A stretch of 59,078 nt of DNA from Desulfotignum sp. (GTDB lineage Bacteria > Desulfobacterota > Desulfobacteria > Desulfobacterales > Desulfobacteraceae). Below the pieces are notes generated by a model. That model was given only the letters and a program-made list of their open reading frames with translations. It was not told the DNA's origin and did not search any database. Within the stretch, counting starts at the first letter, position 1; every line of letters begins with the position of its first letter. The DNA lies in assembly GCA_011389575.1 (NCBI GenBank), contig JAABUB010000009.1, positions 1-59,078 of the forward strand. Direction: 5' to 3'. The translations under genes and the position numbers were made by a program. This document shows positions 16,855-24,845 of the stretch, one piece after another.

Positions 16855-17292
16855 ATGAGCCATACCACCTGCGACCCGAAAATTTTTGCCCGCATTCAAA
16901 AAGATGCCTTTGCCGGCCATCTGGGGGCCAGGATAGAAATCCCTGCCCCGGGCCACAGCCGGGTGTCTTTAACCATCACCGATGCCATGACCAATTTCCA
17001 CGGCACCACCCATGGCGGGGTGATATTTTCCATCAGTGACATGGCCTTTGCAGCGGCCTGCAATTCCCACGGCCGGGTGGCGGTGGCCCTGAATGTGAGC
17101 ATAATTTTTTTAAAACCCAGTTTTCCCGGTGATTGCCTGGTGGCCGAAGCCCGGGAAGTCCAGAAAGGACGGCGTACCTCTTTGTATGACATCACGGTGA
17201 TCAATGAAGACACGGGAGATCTGATCGCAAAAAGCCAGGACCAGGCATATCGCAAAAAGGAATGGATCGTGCCGGAAAGCAAACCAGCCTGA
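16855..17292 (+). CDS. PaaI-type hotdog-fold acyl-CoA thioesterase
   Basis: A 145-residue hotdog protein. The PaaI signature HGGVIFSISDMAFAAACNSHG contains the conserved HGG and catalytic Asp. The C-terminal strand YDITVINEDTGDLIAKSQDQAYRK is also typical. PaaI enzymes hydrolyse phenylacetyl-CoA and similar aryl-CoA esters. The start is uncertain: an in-frame ATG at 16804 adds 17 low-complexity residues encoded by short repeats of AACAGGATCA, so 16855 (MSHTTCD) is preferred. Confidence 0.87.
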   Translation: MSHTTCDPKIFARIQKDAFAGHLGARIEIPAPGHSRVSLTITDAMTNFHGTTHGGVIFSISDMAFAAACNSHGRVAVALNVSIIFLKPSFPGDCLVAEAREVQKGRRTSLYDITVINEDTGDLIAKSQDQAYRKKEWIVPESKPA

Positions 17293-17330
17293 TCCTTCCT
17301 GGACCTTATCACATTTTCACCCTGGCGCTG

Positions 17331-18029
17331 TCAGGGACTCAGGGCCGTAATATTTTTTTCAACTGTCGGTCTGGACACCCCGAAACCATGGCCGGGAAGA
17401 AAGGTGTGACACCCGATGTCCAGCAGCTGCTGCCAGGAGGAAATTATCTGCCCGACATCATCTCCAAAGGGCGGCAGGATTTTTTTGGGGATCACCCCGA
17501 ACATGCAGTCCCCCACCAGGGCAATGTCATGATCCACTACAACACTCACAGAGCCGGGAGAATGACCTGGGGTCGCCATGACAGAGACCGGCATGTCAAA
17601 AACCGGTTTATGGATTTCTGAAGCCGGCAGTTCATCAGGTTCACACGGAGAAAACTCCAGCATTTTTGGCTCAATGCCGGATGCCAGTCGCTCCATGACC
17701 CGTGCAAAAGCGGTGATGCCCCCGGGCACAGAAGACAGTCCTTTTTTGAGATATCCGGCCTCAGCCGGGTGCACCATAACCCTGCTTCCAAATTTTTTCT
17801 GCAAAAAAGCGGCATTGCCGGCATGGTCATAATGGGTATGGGTGAGGATCACCCCGTGGATGCGCGTGATGCCCAGCCGGTGCAACTGTCTTGCCAGAAA
17901 CCTCTGAAATGCCACAGGGCCGGTATCCACCAGAAAACAGTGTCCATGGCCGGTCACCACATACACATTGGCATACAGACAGATGATCCGGTGAATCCGG
18001 ATCCCGTTTTTTGTAATCCAGGTATTCAT
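17331..18029 (-). CDS. Metallo-beta-lactamase-fold hydrolase
   Basis: A 232-residue MBL-fold protein with the metal motif HTHYDHAG near residue 80, a GHSPGS histidine segment, the VGDCMFG aspartate and the final LPGHG. The small size and open motif set fit glyoxalase-II-like or thioesterase-like MBL proteins. It is convergent with the thioesterase gene; a short CCCTG/CAGGG hairpin (17320-17336) overlaps its stop. Substrate unknown. Confidence 0.87.
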   Translation of the reverse strand: MNTWITKNGIRIHRIICLYANVYVVTGHGHCFLVDTGPVAFQRFLARQLHRLGITRIHGVILTHTHYDHAGNAAFLQKKFGSRVMVHPAEAGYLKKGLSSVPGGITAFARVMERLASGIEPKMLEFSPCEPDELPASEIHKPVFDMPVSVMATPGHSPGSVSVVVDHDIALVGDCMFGVIPKKILPPFGDDVGQIISSWQQLLDIGCHTFLPGHGFGVSRPTVEKNITALSP

Positions 18030-18108
18030 GTTTCACTGGATATCATATCCAATCTATATTTAAAAGCACAGCCGCTGAAAAAATGGGTTGGTGACAGGGT
18101 CAGCTGTC

Positions 18109-18137
18109 TTGACAATTTTTCGAAACCCTTGTATCGT
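18109..18137 (+). promoter_or_regulatory. Sigma-70 promoter of the toxin-antitoxin operon
   Basis: TTGACA (18109-18114) and TATCGT (18132-18137) are separated by 17 nt. The expected start point is about 30 nt before the antitoxin ATG. Confidence 0.6.
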
Positions 18138-18170
18138 AAAGTAAGGAGAAATCTAAAGTAAGGAGAAATC
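18137..18170 (+). repeat. Perfect 17-bp tandem duplication carrying two ribosome-binding sites
   Basis: TAAAGTAAGGAGAAATC occurs twice back to back (18137-18153 and 18154-18170). Each copy contains AGGAG. Only the second copy is correctly spaced (7 nt) from the antitoxin ATG at 18173; the first overlaps the probable transcription start. Confidence 0.92.
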
Positions 18171-18172
18171 CG

Positions 18173-18421
18173 ATGGCAGTGGCCAAGATCACGGCAAAGG
18201 GACAGGTAACCATTCCCAAAGCAATAAGGAACGGCTTGAAAATAGATACCGGTGAGAAAATTGAAATCATTCTCACCAAAGACCGGGAAGCGATAATCCG
18301 GCCGGTCTCCAAAAAAGTGGATGATATTTTCTGCAAACTGCACCGGCCCGACACCCCTCCTGTTTCCATTGAAACCATGAAAAATGCTGTAAAAAAGAAA
18401 ATGCGGGACAAATATAAATGA
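18173..18421 (+). CDS. vapB: AbrB/MazE-family antitoxin
   Basis: An 82-residue protein with an N-terminal SpoVT/AbrB swapped-hairpin DNA-binding domain (VAKITAKGQVTIPKAIR, then GEKIEIILTKDREAIIRPV). The charged C-terminal tail should bind the toxin. Its stop overlaps the toxin start by 4 nt (ATGA), as expected for a type II pair. Antitoxins of this kind normally repress their own promoter; the promoter and duplicated leader are directly upstream. Confidence 0.88.
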   Translation: MAVAKITAKGQVTIPKAIRNGLKIDTGEKIEIILTKDREAIIRPVSKKVDDIFCKLHRPDTPPVSIETMKNAVKKKMRDKYK

Positions 18422-18816
18422 AGGCATTGGATACCAACATTCTCATTCGTTTTTTAACCGGTGATGATGATACCCAGGCAAAAAAAGTCTATGCGCTTTT
18501 CAAACAGACTGAATCGGAACGAAAAGAGCTGTTTGTCCCCCTGGTTGTGGTTCTGGAAATAATCTGGGTTCTGGAATCTGTTTATGACATCTCACGAGCA
18601 GAGATCATAGAAACCGTCGATGATCTTTTATCAATGCCTGTTCTGAAATTTGAACAACCGGCCGTGTTGCAGCAGCTGGTCCATTTTGCCCCGAAAAACA
18701 CGGTGGATCTTTCAGATATTCTGATTGCAGGGTCGGCAAAAATCAGCGGATGCAGCGCCATTCTCACCTTTGACAAAAAAGCCGCAAAACATGACCGCTT
18801 TGAATTGGTTGATTAG
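18418..18816 (+). CDS. vapC: PIN-domain toxin, VapC family
   Basis: A 132-residue PIN-domain protein. It begins MKALDTNILIRFLTGDD with the first catalytic Asp, has internal acidic residues (VVLEIIWVLE), and ends with DLSDILIAGSA and LTFDKKAAKHDRFE, supplying the remaining metal-binding acids. VapC toxins are Mg-dependent ribonucleases that often cut tRNA or rRNA. All catalytic acids look intact, so the toxin is probably functional. Confidence 0.88.
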   Translation: MKALDTNILIRFLTGDDDTQAKKVYALFKQTESERKELFVPLVVVLEIIWVLESVYDISRAEIIETVDDLLSMPVLKFEQPAVLQQLVHFAPKNTVDLSDILIAGSAKISGCSAILTFDKKAAKHDRFELVD

Positions 18817-18909
18817 CAGATGTTAAAACCGTTTTTTTTCACCCGTGAATGTGGTAAGACTGCTGTGTAAAAACGATTGTATTTTCCAGATGATTCTTTG
18901 GAGGCCCAT

Positions 18910-21372
18910 ATGACACCTTCTTTTGACAGCGTACTGGTCCTGGGGGGCGGGGTTGCCGGCATGGCAGCCGCCAGAACTTTGGGGGACCGGGATATAACGG
19001 TGCACCTTGTTGAAGCCGCAGACCAGCTGGGCGGACATGCCGCATCCTGGGCCTGCATGGCCACCGATGCCTGCCGGCAGTGCGGGGCCTGCCTGGCCCG
19101 GGACATGGCACACCAGACTGCCCTTCACCCGAACATTTCTGTACACCTGAATACAACCCTGGATAGCCTTGAAAAAACCGGGCAGGGATTTGACGTCCGT
19201 CTGACCTCCGGCGAGGCGATCCCGGCCGCCAGGATCATCCTGGCCACCGGGTTTTCACCGTTTGATCCCGTCCCCTCCCTGTTGCCGGGCCTTCATTTCA
19301 CAGAACATGACAAGATCATCACCACGGCACAGCTGAACCAGATGCTCAAAGAAGATACCCTGACCGATTTTCTTGGAAACACCCCTGCCCCGGAGATCGC
19401 CTTTATCCAGTGCGTGGGCTCCAGAAACCGGCAGCTGCAGCGCGATTTCTGCTCCCAGGTCTGCTGTAAAATCTCTTTGCGCCATACTGCCAAACTGCTG
19501 CATCTCCTGCCGGATGCCGCCATCACCCTGTTTCACATGGACCTGCAGACCATTGGCAAGGAAACAAGGTGCCTGGCAGCTGATCTGTCTGCCGGAATCG
19601 AGATGGTCCAGGGAGTGCCGGCGGAAATACTGGAAGACAGGGAAACGGGCCGGATGCGTATGGTCACCGAGGATCCGGGCTCCCGGTCCAGGATTGCCCG
19701 GTCTTTTGACCTGGTGGTGCTTTCCGTGGGCATGGCCCCGTCCCCGGAACTGGAACATCTCGCATCCCGGCTGGGTATCACCCCCAACCGCTGGGGATTT
19801 TTCAACACACAAGATGCGGTTTTACCTGACGGTATCCATGTGGCCGGGTGCGCAGCCGGACCCAAAGACATCCTGGGATCCAGACAGGAAGGTCGGATTG
19901 CCGCAGCCAGGGTTCTGGCGGAACTCAAACAGGTGCCGACCGGTACCAGTGATGTCCTGGTATGGGGGGACGGACCACAGGCAGCGACAATCGCACAGAC
20001 CCTTGCGGATAACGGACACAAAACCTTCTGCTTCGGGCAGGGCACCGCCCCTGCAGGGGTCACCCTTATGGATCCGGACAGAATCCTGGGCGTGGACGGG
20101 GCTGCAGGCTGCTTCACGGTTTGGTATGAGCAGGCAGGCATGCGCCGATCCATGAACTGCCGGGCCATCATTGCCGCGCCTGAACCGGAATACAAAACAA
20201 TGGCCGGACAAGCTCCCCTGACCGAAGCCATTACCCTGGCGGATTTTGCCAGAATCCCGGTGGACCAGCTGCCGGATGCCAGTGCCATCCTTTTGGATTA
20301 CACTGGCCCGGAATTTAAAACAGGGGCACGCCTGGCCCTGACATCTGCCATGGCTGCACAACATGCCGGCAGACAGATTACCGTGGTCATGAACAAAATG
20401 CTGGTGCACGGGGCCGCAGGCCAGCAAATGTATGACCGGGCCCGCCAGGCAGGGGTACGGTTTCTGCGGGTCAACACCCCGGCAGATATCCAGATCCAAA
20501 AAACAGACACCGGATTTGGCCTGACAATTGACGAAGCCACCCTGCCCGGCATTCCCGTCACAGTGTCCTGCAATGCCCTGGTCATTCCGTCTGCTCCGGT
20601 GCCCGGATCCGATTTTGTGCAGATTGCCGGTCTTTTGAAGCAGAGACAGGACACCGAAGGGTTTCTCCAGTCCCCCAATGTCCGGCACCGGCTGACCAAA
20701 AGCCCCAGAAAAGGGATCTATTTTGCCGGCACCTGCCATGACGAGGTGGATGACACCGATCTTGCAGCAGAACTGAACAGCATTATGGCAGACCTTGATT
20801 TTTCCGGCCCTGCCCCGGATCACGGGGTAGAGGTAAACCAGAAAAAATGCGCCCAGTGCCTCACCTGCCTGCGCATCTGCCCACACCATGCCATTGTCCT
20901 CAATGACAAGGCCCGCCCGGAAATTCTGGCAGCCGCCTGTTTCGGGTGTCACCTGTGTGTGGCCAACTGCCCGGCTTTTGCCATTACATCTGAAAATTTT
21001 TCCACGGACCAGGTGGCAGACCAGGTCCGGAAAGACCGGGTGGTGATTCTGGCCTGCCAACGTTCGGCAGCCCTGGCAGCCGGGCCCCTGGACTTAGGGG
21101 ACCACATCCAGTTGATCCCGGTTCCCTGTGCCTGCCGCACCAGTACCAACCTGGTACTCAAATCCCTGATAAACGGGGCAAAAAAGGTCATTGTTGCCGG
21201 CTGCCATGAAGACAACTGCCTGTCCATGGACGGCAACACCACTGCACAAAGGGAATTGGCGCAGGTGGTAGCCATGCCCGGTATCACACCGGACAAGGCC
21301 TCCTGGCACCCGGTGGCAGCCAATGAAACACAGACCTTTGCCCGCATCATTTCAGATGCACATATTTCATGA
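18910..21372 (+). CDS. HdrA-like flavin/iron-sulfur protein fused to an MvhD domain (QmoB-like architecture)
   Basis: An 820-residue protein. The N-terminal FAD-binding domain starts VLVLGGGVAGMAAA and has Cys clusters CRQCGAC and CVGSR with a C-x3-CC block (CSQVCC) characteristic of HdrA and QmoA/B. A second, poorly conserved nucleotide-binding-like region follows (about residues 350-600). Then come two [4Fe-4S] motifs (CAQCLTCLRICP, CFGCHLCVANCP) and a C-terminal MvhD-like domain (ILACQRSA, VPCACRTS, AGCHEDNC). GGAGG is 5 nt before the chosen ATG. HdrA proteins carry the bifurcating flavin and QmoB is a fusion of this kind. It likely forms a complex with the HdrD-like protein encoded 9 bp downstream. 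Electron donor and acceptor are unknown. Confidence 0.85.
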   Translation: MTPSFDSVLVLGGGVAGMAAARTLGDRDITVHLVEAADQLGGHAASWACMATDACRQCGACLARDMAHQTALHPNISVHLNTTLDSLEKTGQGFDVRLTSGEAIPAARIILATGFSPFDPVPSLLPGLHFTEHDKIITTAQLNQMLKEDTLTDFLGNTPAPEIAFIQCVGSRNRQLQRDFCSQVCCKISLRHTAKLLHLLPDAAITLFHMDLQTIGKETRCLAADLSAGIEMVQGVPAEILEDRETGRMRMVTEDPGSRSRIARSFDLVVLSVGMAPSPELEHLASRLGITPNRWGFFNTQDAVLPDGIHVAGCAAGPKDILGSRQEGRIAAARVLAELKQVPTGTSDVLVWGDGPQAATIAQTLADNGHKTFCFGQGTAPAGVTLMDPDRILGVDGAAGCFTVWYEQAGMRRSMNCRAIIAAPEPEYKTMAGQAPLTEAITLADFARIPVDQLPDASAILLDYTGPEFKTGARLALTSAMAAQHAGRQITVVMNKMLVHGAAGQQMYDRARQAGVRFLRVNTPADIQIQKTDTGFGLTIDEATLPGIPVTVSCNALVIPSAPVPGSDFVQIAGLLKQRQDTEGFLQSPNVRHRLTKSPRKGIYFAGTCHDEVDDTDLAAELNSIMADLDFSGPAPDHGVEVNQKKCAQCLTCLRICPHHAIVLNDKARPEILAAACFGCHLCVANCPAFAITSENFSTDQVADQVRKDRVVILACQRSAALAAGPLDLGDHIQLIPVPCACRTSTNLVLKSLINGAKKVIVAGCHEDNCLSMDGNTTAQRELAQVVAMPGITPDKASWHPVAANETQTFARIISDAHIS

Positions 21373-21381
21373 AGGAATTTG

Positions 21382-22593
21382 ATGATGAAAACCGCAACTT
21401 TGAACAAAAATACAGACCTGGCCCGGCTGCTCAACCAGCTGACCAAAGGAGACAATACAGATGAATGCCTGACCTGCGGGGTCTGCAATTCCCGGTGTAC
21501 CTGGTTTGACGGGCCCGGCGGGCCCATGCCGCGGCAGATAGTCCGCATGGCCGCCCTTGGACTGGAGGACGCTTTGGTTGACAGCAACATGCTCTGGGAC
21601 TGCCTGGTATGCAACCGCTGCACCCAGGAGTGCCCCATGGGCATCACCATGGATCTTGTGGTCACCCGGGCCAGGGGACTGGCCGCTGCTGCCGGCCAGA
21701 TTCCAGATGATATCAAAAAAGGCATCAAAACCCGGCTGGAACTGGGGGATGTCAACGGATTGACCAAAGAAGAATTTGTGGAAACCGTGGAATGGATGTC
21801 CGAAGAATTTTCTGATGACATGGAAAACCCTGATGCACAGATTCTTCATGACCAGCCCGGCTCTAAATTTCTGTACCTGCCCAATCCCCGGGAACTGGGC
21901 ATCAACCTGATGCATCTGACGGCCATGGCAAAACTGTTTTACGCCATGGGCGAAACCTGGACCCTGTCTTCCCACCATACCGATGTCACCAACTGGGGGT
22001 ATTTTGTGGGCAAAGATGATGTGGCCGAAAAAATGGCACGCATGGTGGTGGAACCGGCCGAGGCTTTGGGGATAGAGACCCTGGTCTTAAGCGAATGCGG
22101 CCATGGATACCATGTGCTCAAATGCAGGGTGGCACAGCTGCTGGACAGAGAACCAAAATTCAACGTGGTCAGCATACCTGAACTGTGCCTGGAATATGCA
22201 CAAAAAGGTATTCTCAGATTTGACCCGGATGTCCACCCTTATGAAATCGCCTACCATGACCCCTGCAATGTGGCCAGAAAATCCGGTGGATACGATCCCC
22301 CACGGCACCTGCTGGCCATGTGCTGTCACGGTGTAAAAGAACTGGTTCCCAACCGGCAGGACGGGGTGTGCTGCGGCGGCGGCGGGGGGATTCTCCAGGA
22401 TTCCACCACCACCAAAAAACGCATGATTTCCGGCAAACCCAAGGCAGACCAGATGCGGGCCACAGGATTAAAACACCTGGCCACGGCCTGCCTGTCCTGC
22501 CACCGGCAGCTCGGTGAGCTGTCCACCCATTTTGAGCTGGGCATGAAAGTGGATACGGTAGCAGCCCTGGCATCTGAAGCATTGATACTGTAA
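21382..22593 (+). CDS. HdrD/HdrCB-like iron-sulfur protein with CCG domain
   Basis: A 403-residue protein. The N-terminus has two HdrC-type [4Fe-4S] motifs (CLTCGVCNSRC and CLVCNRCTQECP). The C-terminal half has one complete CCG cysteine domain (CNVARKSGG...VCCGGGGG...CLSCHRQ). An incomplete first copy (SECGHGYHVLKC) precedes it. CCG domains bind the noncubane [4Fe-4S] cluster that reduces disulfides in HdrB/HdrD and occur in DsrK and BamD. AAGGA lies before ATG 21382. It is the natural partner of the HdrA-MvhD fusion; no membrane subunit is adjacent. Confidence 0.85.
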   Translation: MMKTATLNKNTDLARLLNQLTKGDNTDECLTCGVCNSRCTWFDGPGGPMPRQIVRMAALGLEDALVDSNMLWDCLVCNRCTQECPMGITMDLVVTRARGLAAAAGQIPDDIKKGIKTRLELGDVNGLTKEEFVETVEWMSEEFSDDMENPDAQILHDQPGSKFLYLPNPRELGINLMHLTAMAKLFYAMGETWTLSSHHTDVTNWGYFVGKDDVAEKMARMVVEPAEALGIETLVLSECGHGYHVLKCRVAQLLDREPKFNVVSIPELCLEYAQKGILRFDPDVHPYEIAYHDPCNVARKSGGYDPPRHLLAMCCHGVKELVPNRQDGVCCGGGGGILQDSTTTKKRMISGKPKADQMRATGLKHLATACLSCHRQLGELSTHFELGMKVDTVAALASEALIL

Positions 22594-22819
22594 AGTACGC
22601 TGTTGTTTCCGCCGTCAGGGGGATCAACAGCAGGGCTGCAGGACTGATTCAGCAGGGGTATCAATCAGGAAGTTTTCATCATGGATAAAAACGGAAGATC
22701 CTCTGCCTTCACAGGGCACCCCTTTTTGTCTGGCCTGAATGCAGATATCGCACCGGCAAGGGGGGGCCTGATAACCATGCCATCCCCCATCCCGGCACTG
22801 TCAATTTCATACTATTTGT
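22594..22819. other. Convergent intergenic gap with no recognised gene
   Basis: 226 bp between the HdrD-like and asnB 3' ends. A reading frame crosses it from 22681 but continues into the antisense of asnB and resembles nothing. No strong terminator was identified. Confidence 0.5.
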
Positions 22820-24421
22820 CTATACAGCTTTTTGGTCTTCAGACCAGTTATGTTTCCGGTCACCATCCACAGTACCATGCACTTTTTCCCTTTCCTCAGC
22901 AAAATCAAATCCTGTCCAGATACCGATGGAATTGAGAATGGAATCCTGGGGGTGATACTTTCTGAAAATTTGAAAATAATAGGCAGCTTCTTTGCTGTTG
23001 ATTACCGCTTTGGGATGTTTCGCTTTAATTTCTTGAAATTCTTCGTCACTCATCTGGTTTGCAAGCCGTTCCCCCAAATCTTCACACCCGGCACCCTGGG
23101 TATACTGGACCTTGTACCGCCACAAAATCTCATCAGGCAGGTAACCGGTATCCTGGAACGCTTCCCTGAGAATCCATTTTTCAATTTTTGCTCCGTGGTG
23201 CTCGCGGATTTTCAGTTCCGGTGGTATCTGCATACCCAGCTTGATCATCTCCACATCCAGAAACGGAACCCGCAGTTCCAGACTGAAAAGCATTCCCATG
23301 CGGTCGGCCCGCTGCAGGTTGATATTGTGCAGATTTTGAATACACCGCCGGGCCTCCAGATTGAGTTTGTCAAATGGAAAATGCTTCATGTAGTGATATC
23401 CGGTAAACACCTCGTCCGCACCTTCACCGGTCAACACCACGGTGCAGTGTTCTGCCGCTGCCTTGCAGGTGAAATAACAGGGCACGGCACATCTCACCAG
23501 AGACGGGTCATAGGTTTCCAGTTTGTTGATCACAATAGGCAATGCTTCATAATATTCATCTTCGGTAAAAACATATTCATGATGGGTGGAGCCGATATGT
23601 TTTGCTGCAATCCGGGCGGCTTTGATATCATCACTGAGTTCTCCGTTCTGGTCTTCCATGCCCACCACATAGGTGTGAAGATTCGGAATTTCATCAGCTG
23701 CAATGGCAGCAACCAGGCTGCTGTCAAGCCCGCCACTGCAAAATGACCCCACCGGGATCTCAGGATCGGCCAGGAGCCGTTTTTTCACACTTCTGATAAA
23801 GGTTTCCCGTATCGCCTTTGCAGCTGACTCTTTTTGGGTCATCACGTGTTCTTGAACCGGCGGCACTTTATAAAACTGAACAAAGCCTTCCGCCGGGGTG
23901 TAATAATAGCCGGCGGGAAACTCATGGACCTCTTCGACACCGGCAAAGCTCATGGCACCCAGCTCTGACGTAAAATACAGTTTTTCGTCAATATACCCGT
24001 AATACAGGGGCTTGATTCCCACAGGGTCCCGGGCCAGCAGAAAACTGTCTCCGTCAAACAGGGCAAAGGCGAACATGCCGTCCAGCTTTTCAACGCAGGA
24101 CGGGCCAAATTCCTGGTACAGGTGAAGAATGGTTTCCGTATCTGAAAGGGTTTTGAATTCATATTTGGATGTCAACCCGGACCGAAGCGCTTGAAAGTTA
24201 TATATTTCACCATTGGCAATAATGCCTTTTTCCCCGTCAGGTGTTAAAATGGGCTGATGGCCGGTGGCAACATCCACAATGGACAAACGGGTATGTCCTA
24301 CCGTATAGTTATCACCACTGTGAATCCCTCTGTCATCAGGGCCCCGGTGCACCAGTGCATCCAGCATCCGATTAATGGTTTTTTCATCCCTGACACCAAA
24401 ACATCCTGCAATACCGCACAT
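22820..24421 (-). CDS. asnB: Asparagine synthetase (glutamine-hydrolysing)
   Basis: A 533-residue enzyme that must start at MCGIAGCFG so that Cys2 becomes the N-terminal nucleophile; the ATG two codons upstream is therefore rejected. The N-terminal class II glutaminase (HRGPDDRGIH, GEIYNF) is followed by the synthetase domain with the PP-loop SGGLDSSL and TGEGADEVFTGY. It makes asparagine from aspartate, glutamine and ATP. Length and motifs match the short bacterial AsnB. A plausible promoter lies about 100 bp upstream, giving a roughly 90-nt leader. Confidence 0.93.
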   Translation of the reverse strand: MCGIAGCFGVRDEKTINRMLDALVHRGPDDRGIHSGDNYTVGHTRLSIVDVATGHQPILTPDGEKGIIANGEIYNFQALRSGLTSKYEFKTLSDTETILHLYQEFGPSCVEKLDGMFAFALFDGDSFLLARDPVGIKPLYYGYIDEKLYFTSELGAMSFAGVEEVHEFPAGYYYTPAEGFVQFYKVPPVQEHVMTQKESAAKAIRETFIRSVKKRLLADPEIPVGSFCSGGLDSSLVAAIAADEIPNLHTYVVGMEDQNGELSDDIKAARIAAKHIGSTHHEYVFTEDEYYEALPIVINKLETYDPSLVRCAVPCYFTCKAAAEHCTVVLTGEGADEVFTGYHYMKHFPFDKLNLEARRCIQNLHNINLQRADRMGMLFSLELRVPFLDVEMIKLGMQIPPELKIREHHGAKIEKWILREAFQDTGYLPDEILWRYKVQYTQGAGCEDLGERLANQMSDEEFQEIKAKHPKAVINSKEAAYYFQIFRKYHPQDSILNSIGIWTGFDFAEEREKVHGTVDGDRKHNWSEDQKAV

Positions 24422-24518
24422 AACCATTTCCTTTCATTTGTGTATTATGCATTAAATAAAAATAGAAATTAATATTTTTATTAAAAAATTTTCATTCTAA
24501 TATATTTTGAACAGAAAC

Positions 24519-24547
24519 ATTCTAATAAATTGTATTCAGATAGTCAA
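24519..24547 (-). promoter_or_regulatory. Sigma-70 promoter of asnB
   Basis: On the reverse strand TTGACT (24542-24547) and TAGAAT (24519-24524) are separated by 17 nt within AT-rich DNA. Confidence 0.55.
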
Positions 24548-24623
24548 GCAACTTTTGGTGATAATGATTTTTTTCTGATATCCAACGCCGACATTATCCG
24601 ACCGCTTTTCATAAAAACACCCA

Positions 24624-24637
24624 TGCCCTGCAGGGCA
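24624..24637. repeat. Perfect 14-bp palindrome TGCCCTGCAGGGCA
   Basis: An exact palindrome in the asnB-flavoprotein intergenic region. It could be an operator or part of a small hairpin; no regulator can be assigned. Confidence 0.75.
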
Positions 24638-24646
24638 CAACAAAGC

Positions 24647-24702
24647 ATGAAAGCTGTTAGCTTTTAGCTGTTAGCTGAGTACTGATGGCTGAAGGCTTTC
24701 AT
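24647..24702. repeat. AGCTGTTAGCT direct repeats inside an ATGAAAGC/GCTTTCAT hairpin
   Basis: AGCTGTTAGCT occurs at 24652-24662 and 24666-24676, followed by related GCTGA units. The whole is bounded by perfect 8-bp arms at 24647-24654 and 24695-24702. It looks like a dispersed intergenic repeat. Confidence 0.7.
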
Positions 24703-24845
24703 ATATAAACATGTCCGGGCATTTGTTCTGGACTAAAATTGGAAACCATTGCAATCCAGGCAGCAAAACCATTTTTCTGCACACAAAGAGTATGTTATAC
24801 AGTCAGGATTATGCAACCGCAAAAACAAAGATAAAAGGGGGCCGC

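Larger units (their letters stand above)
24422..24845. other. Divergent intergenic region upstream of asnB
   Basis: It holds the asnB promoter, a 14-bp palindrome and a repeat-filled hairpin (both listed separately). AGGGG lies shortly before the flavoprotein ATG at 24846. No RNA gene was recognised. Confidence 0.5.

Noticed and set aside
19822..21060. 412-residue antisense frame in the HdrA-like gene
   Set aside because: No homology pattern; the opposite strand has intact cysteine motifs.
22681..22935. Small gene of 84 residues before asnB's 3' end
   Set aside because: It runs into antisense of asnB, has no ribosome-binding site and no recognisable motif.
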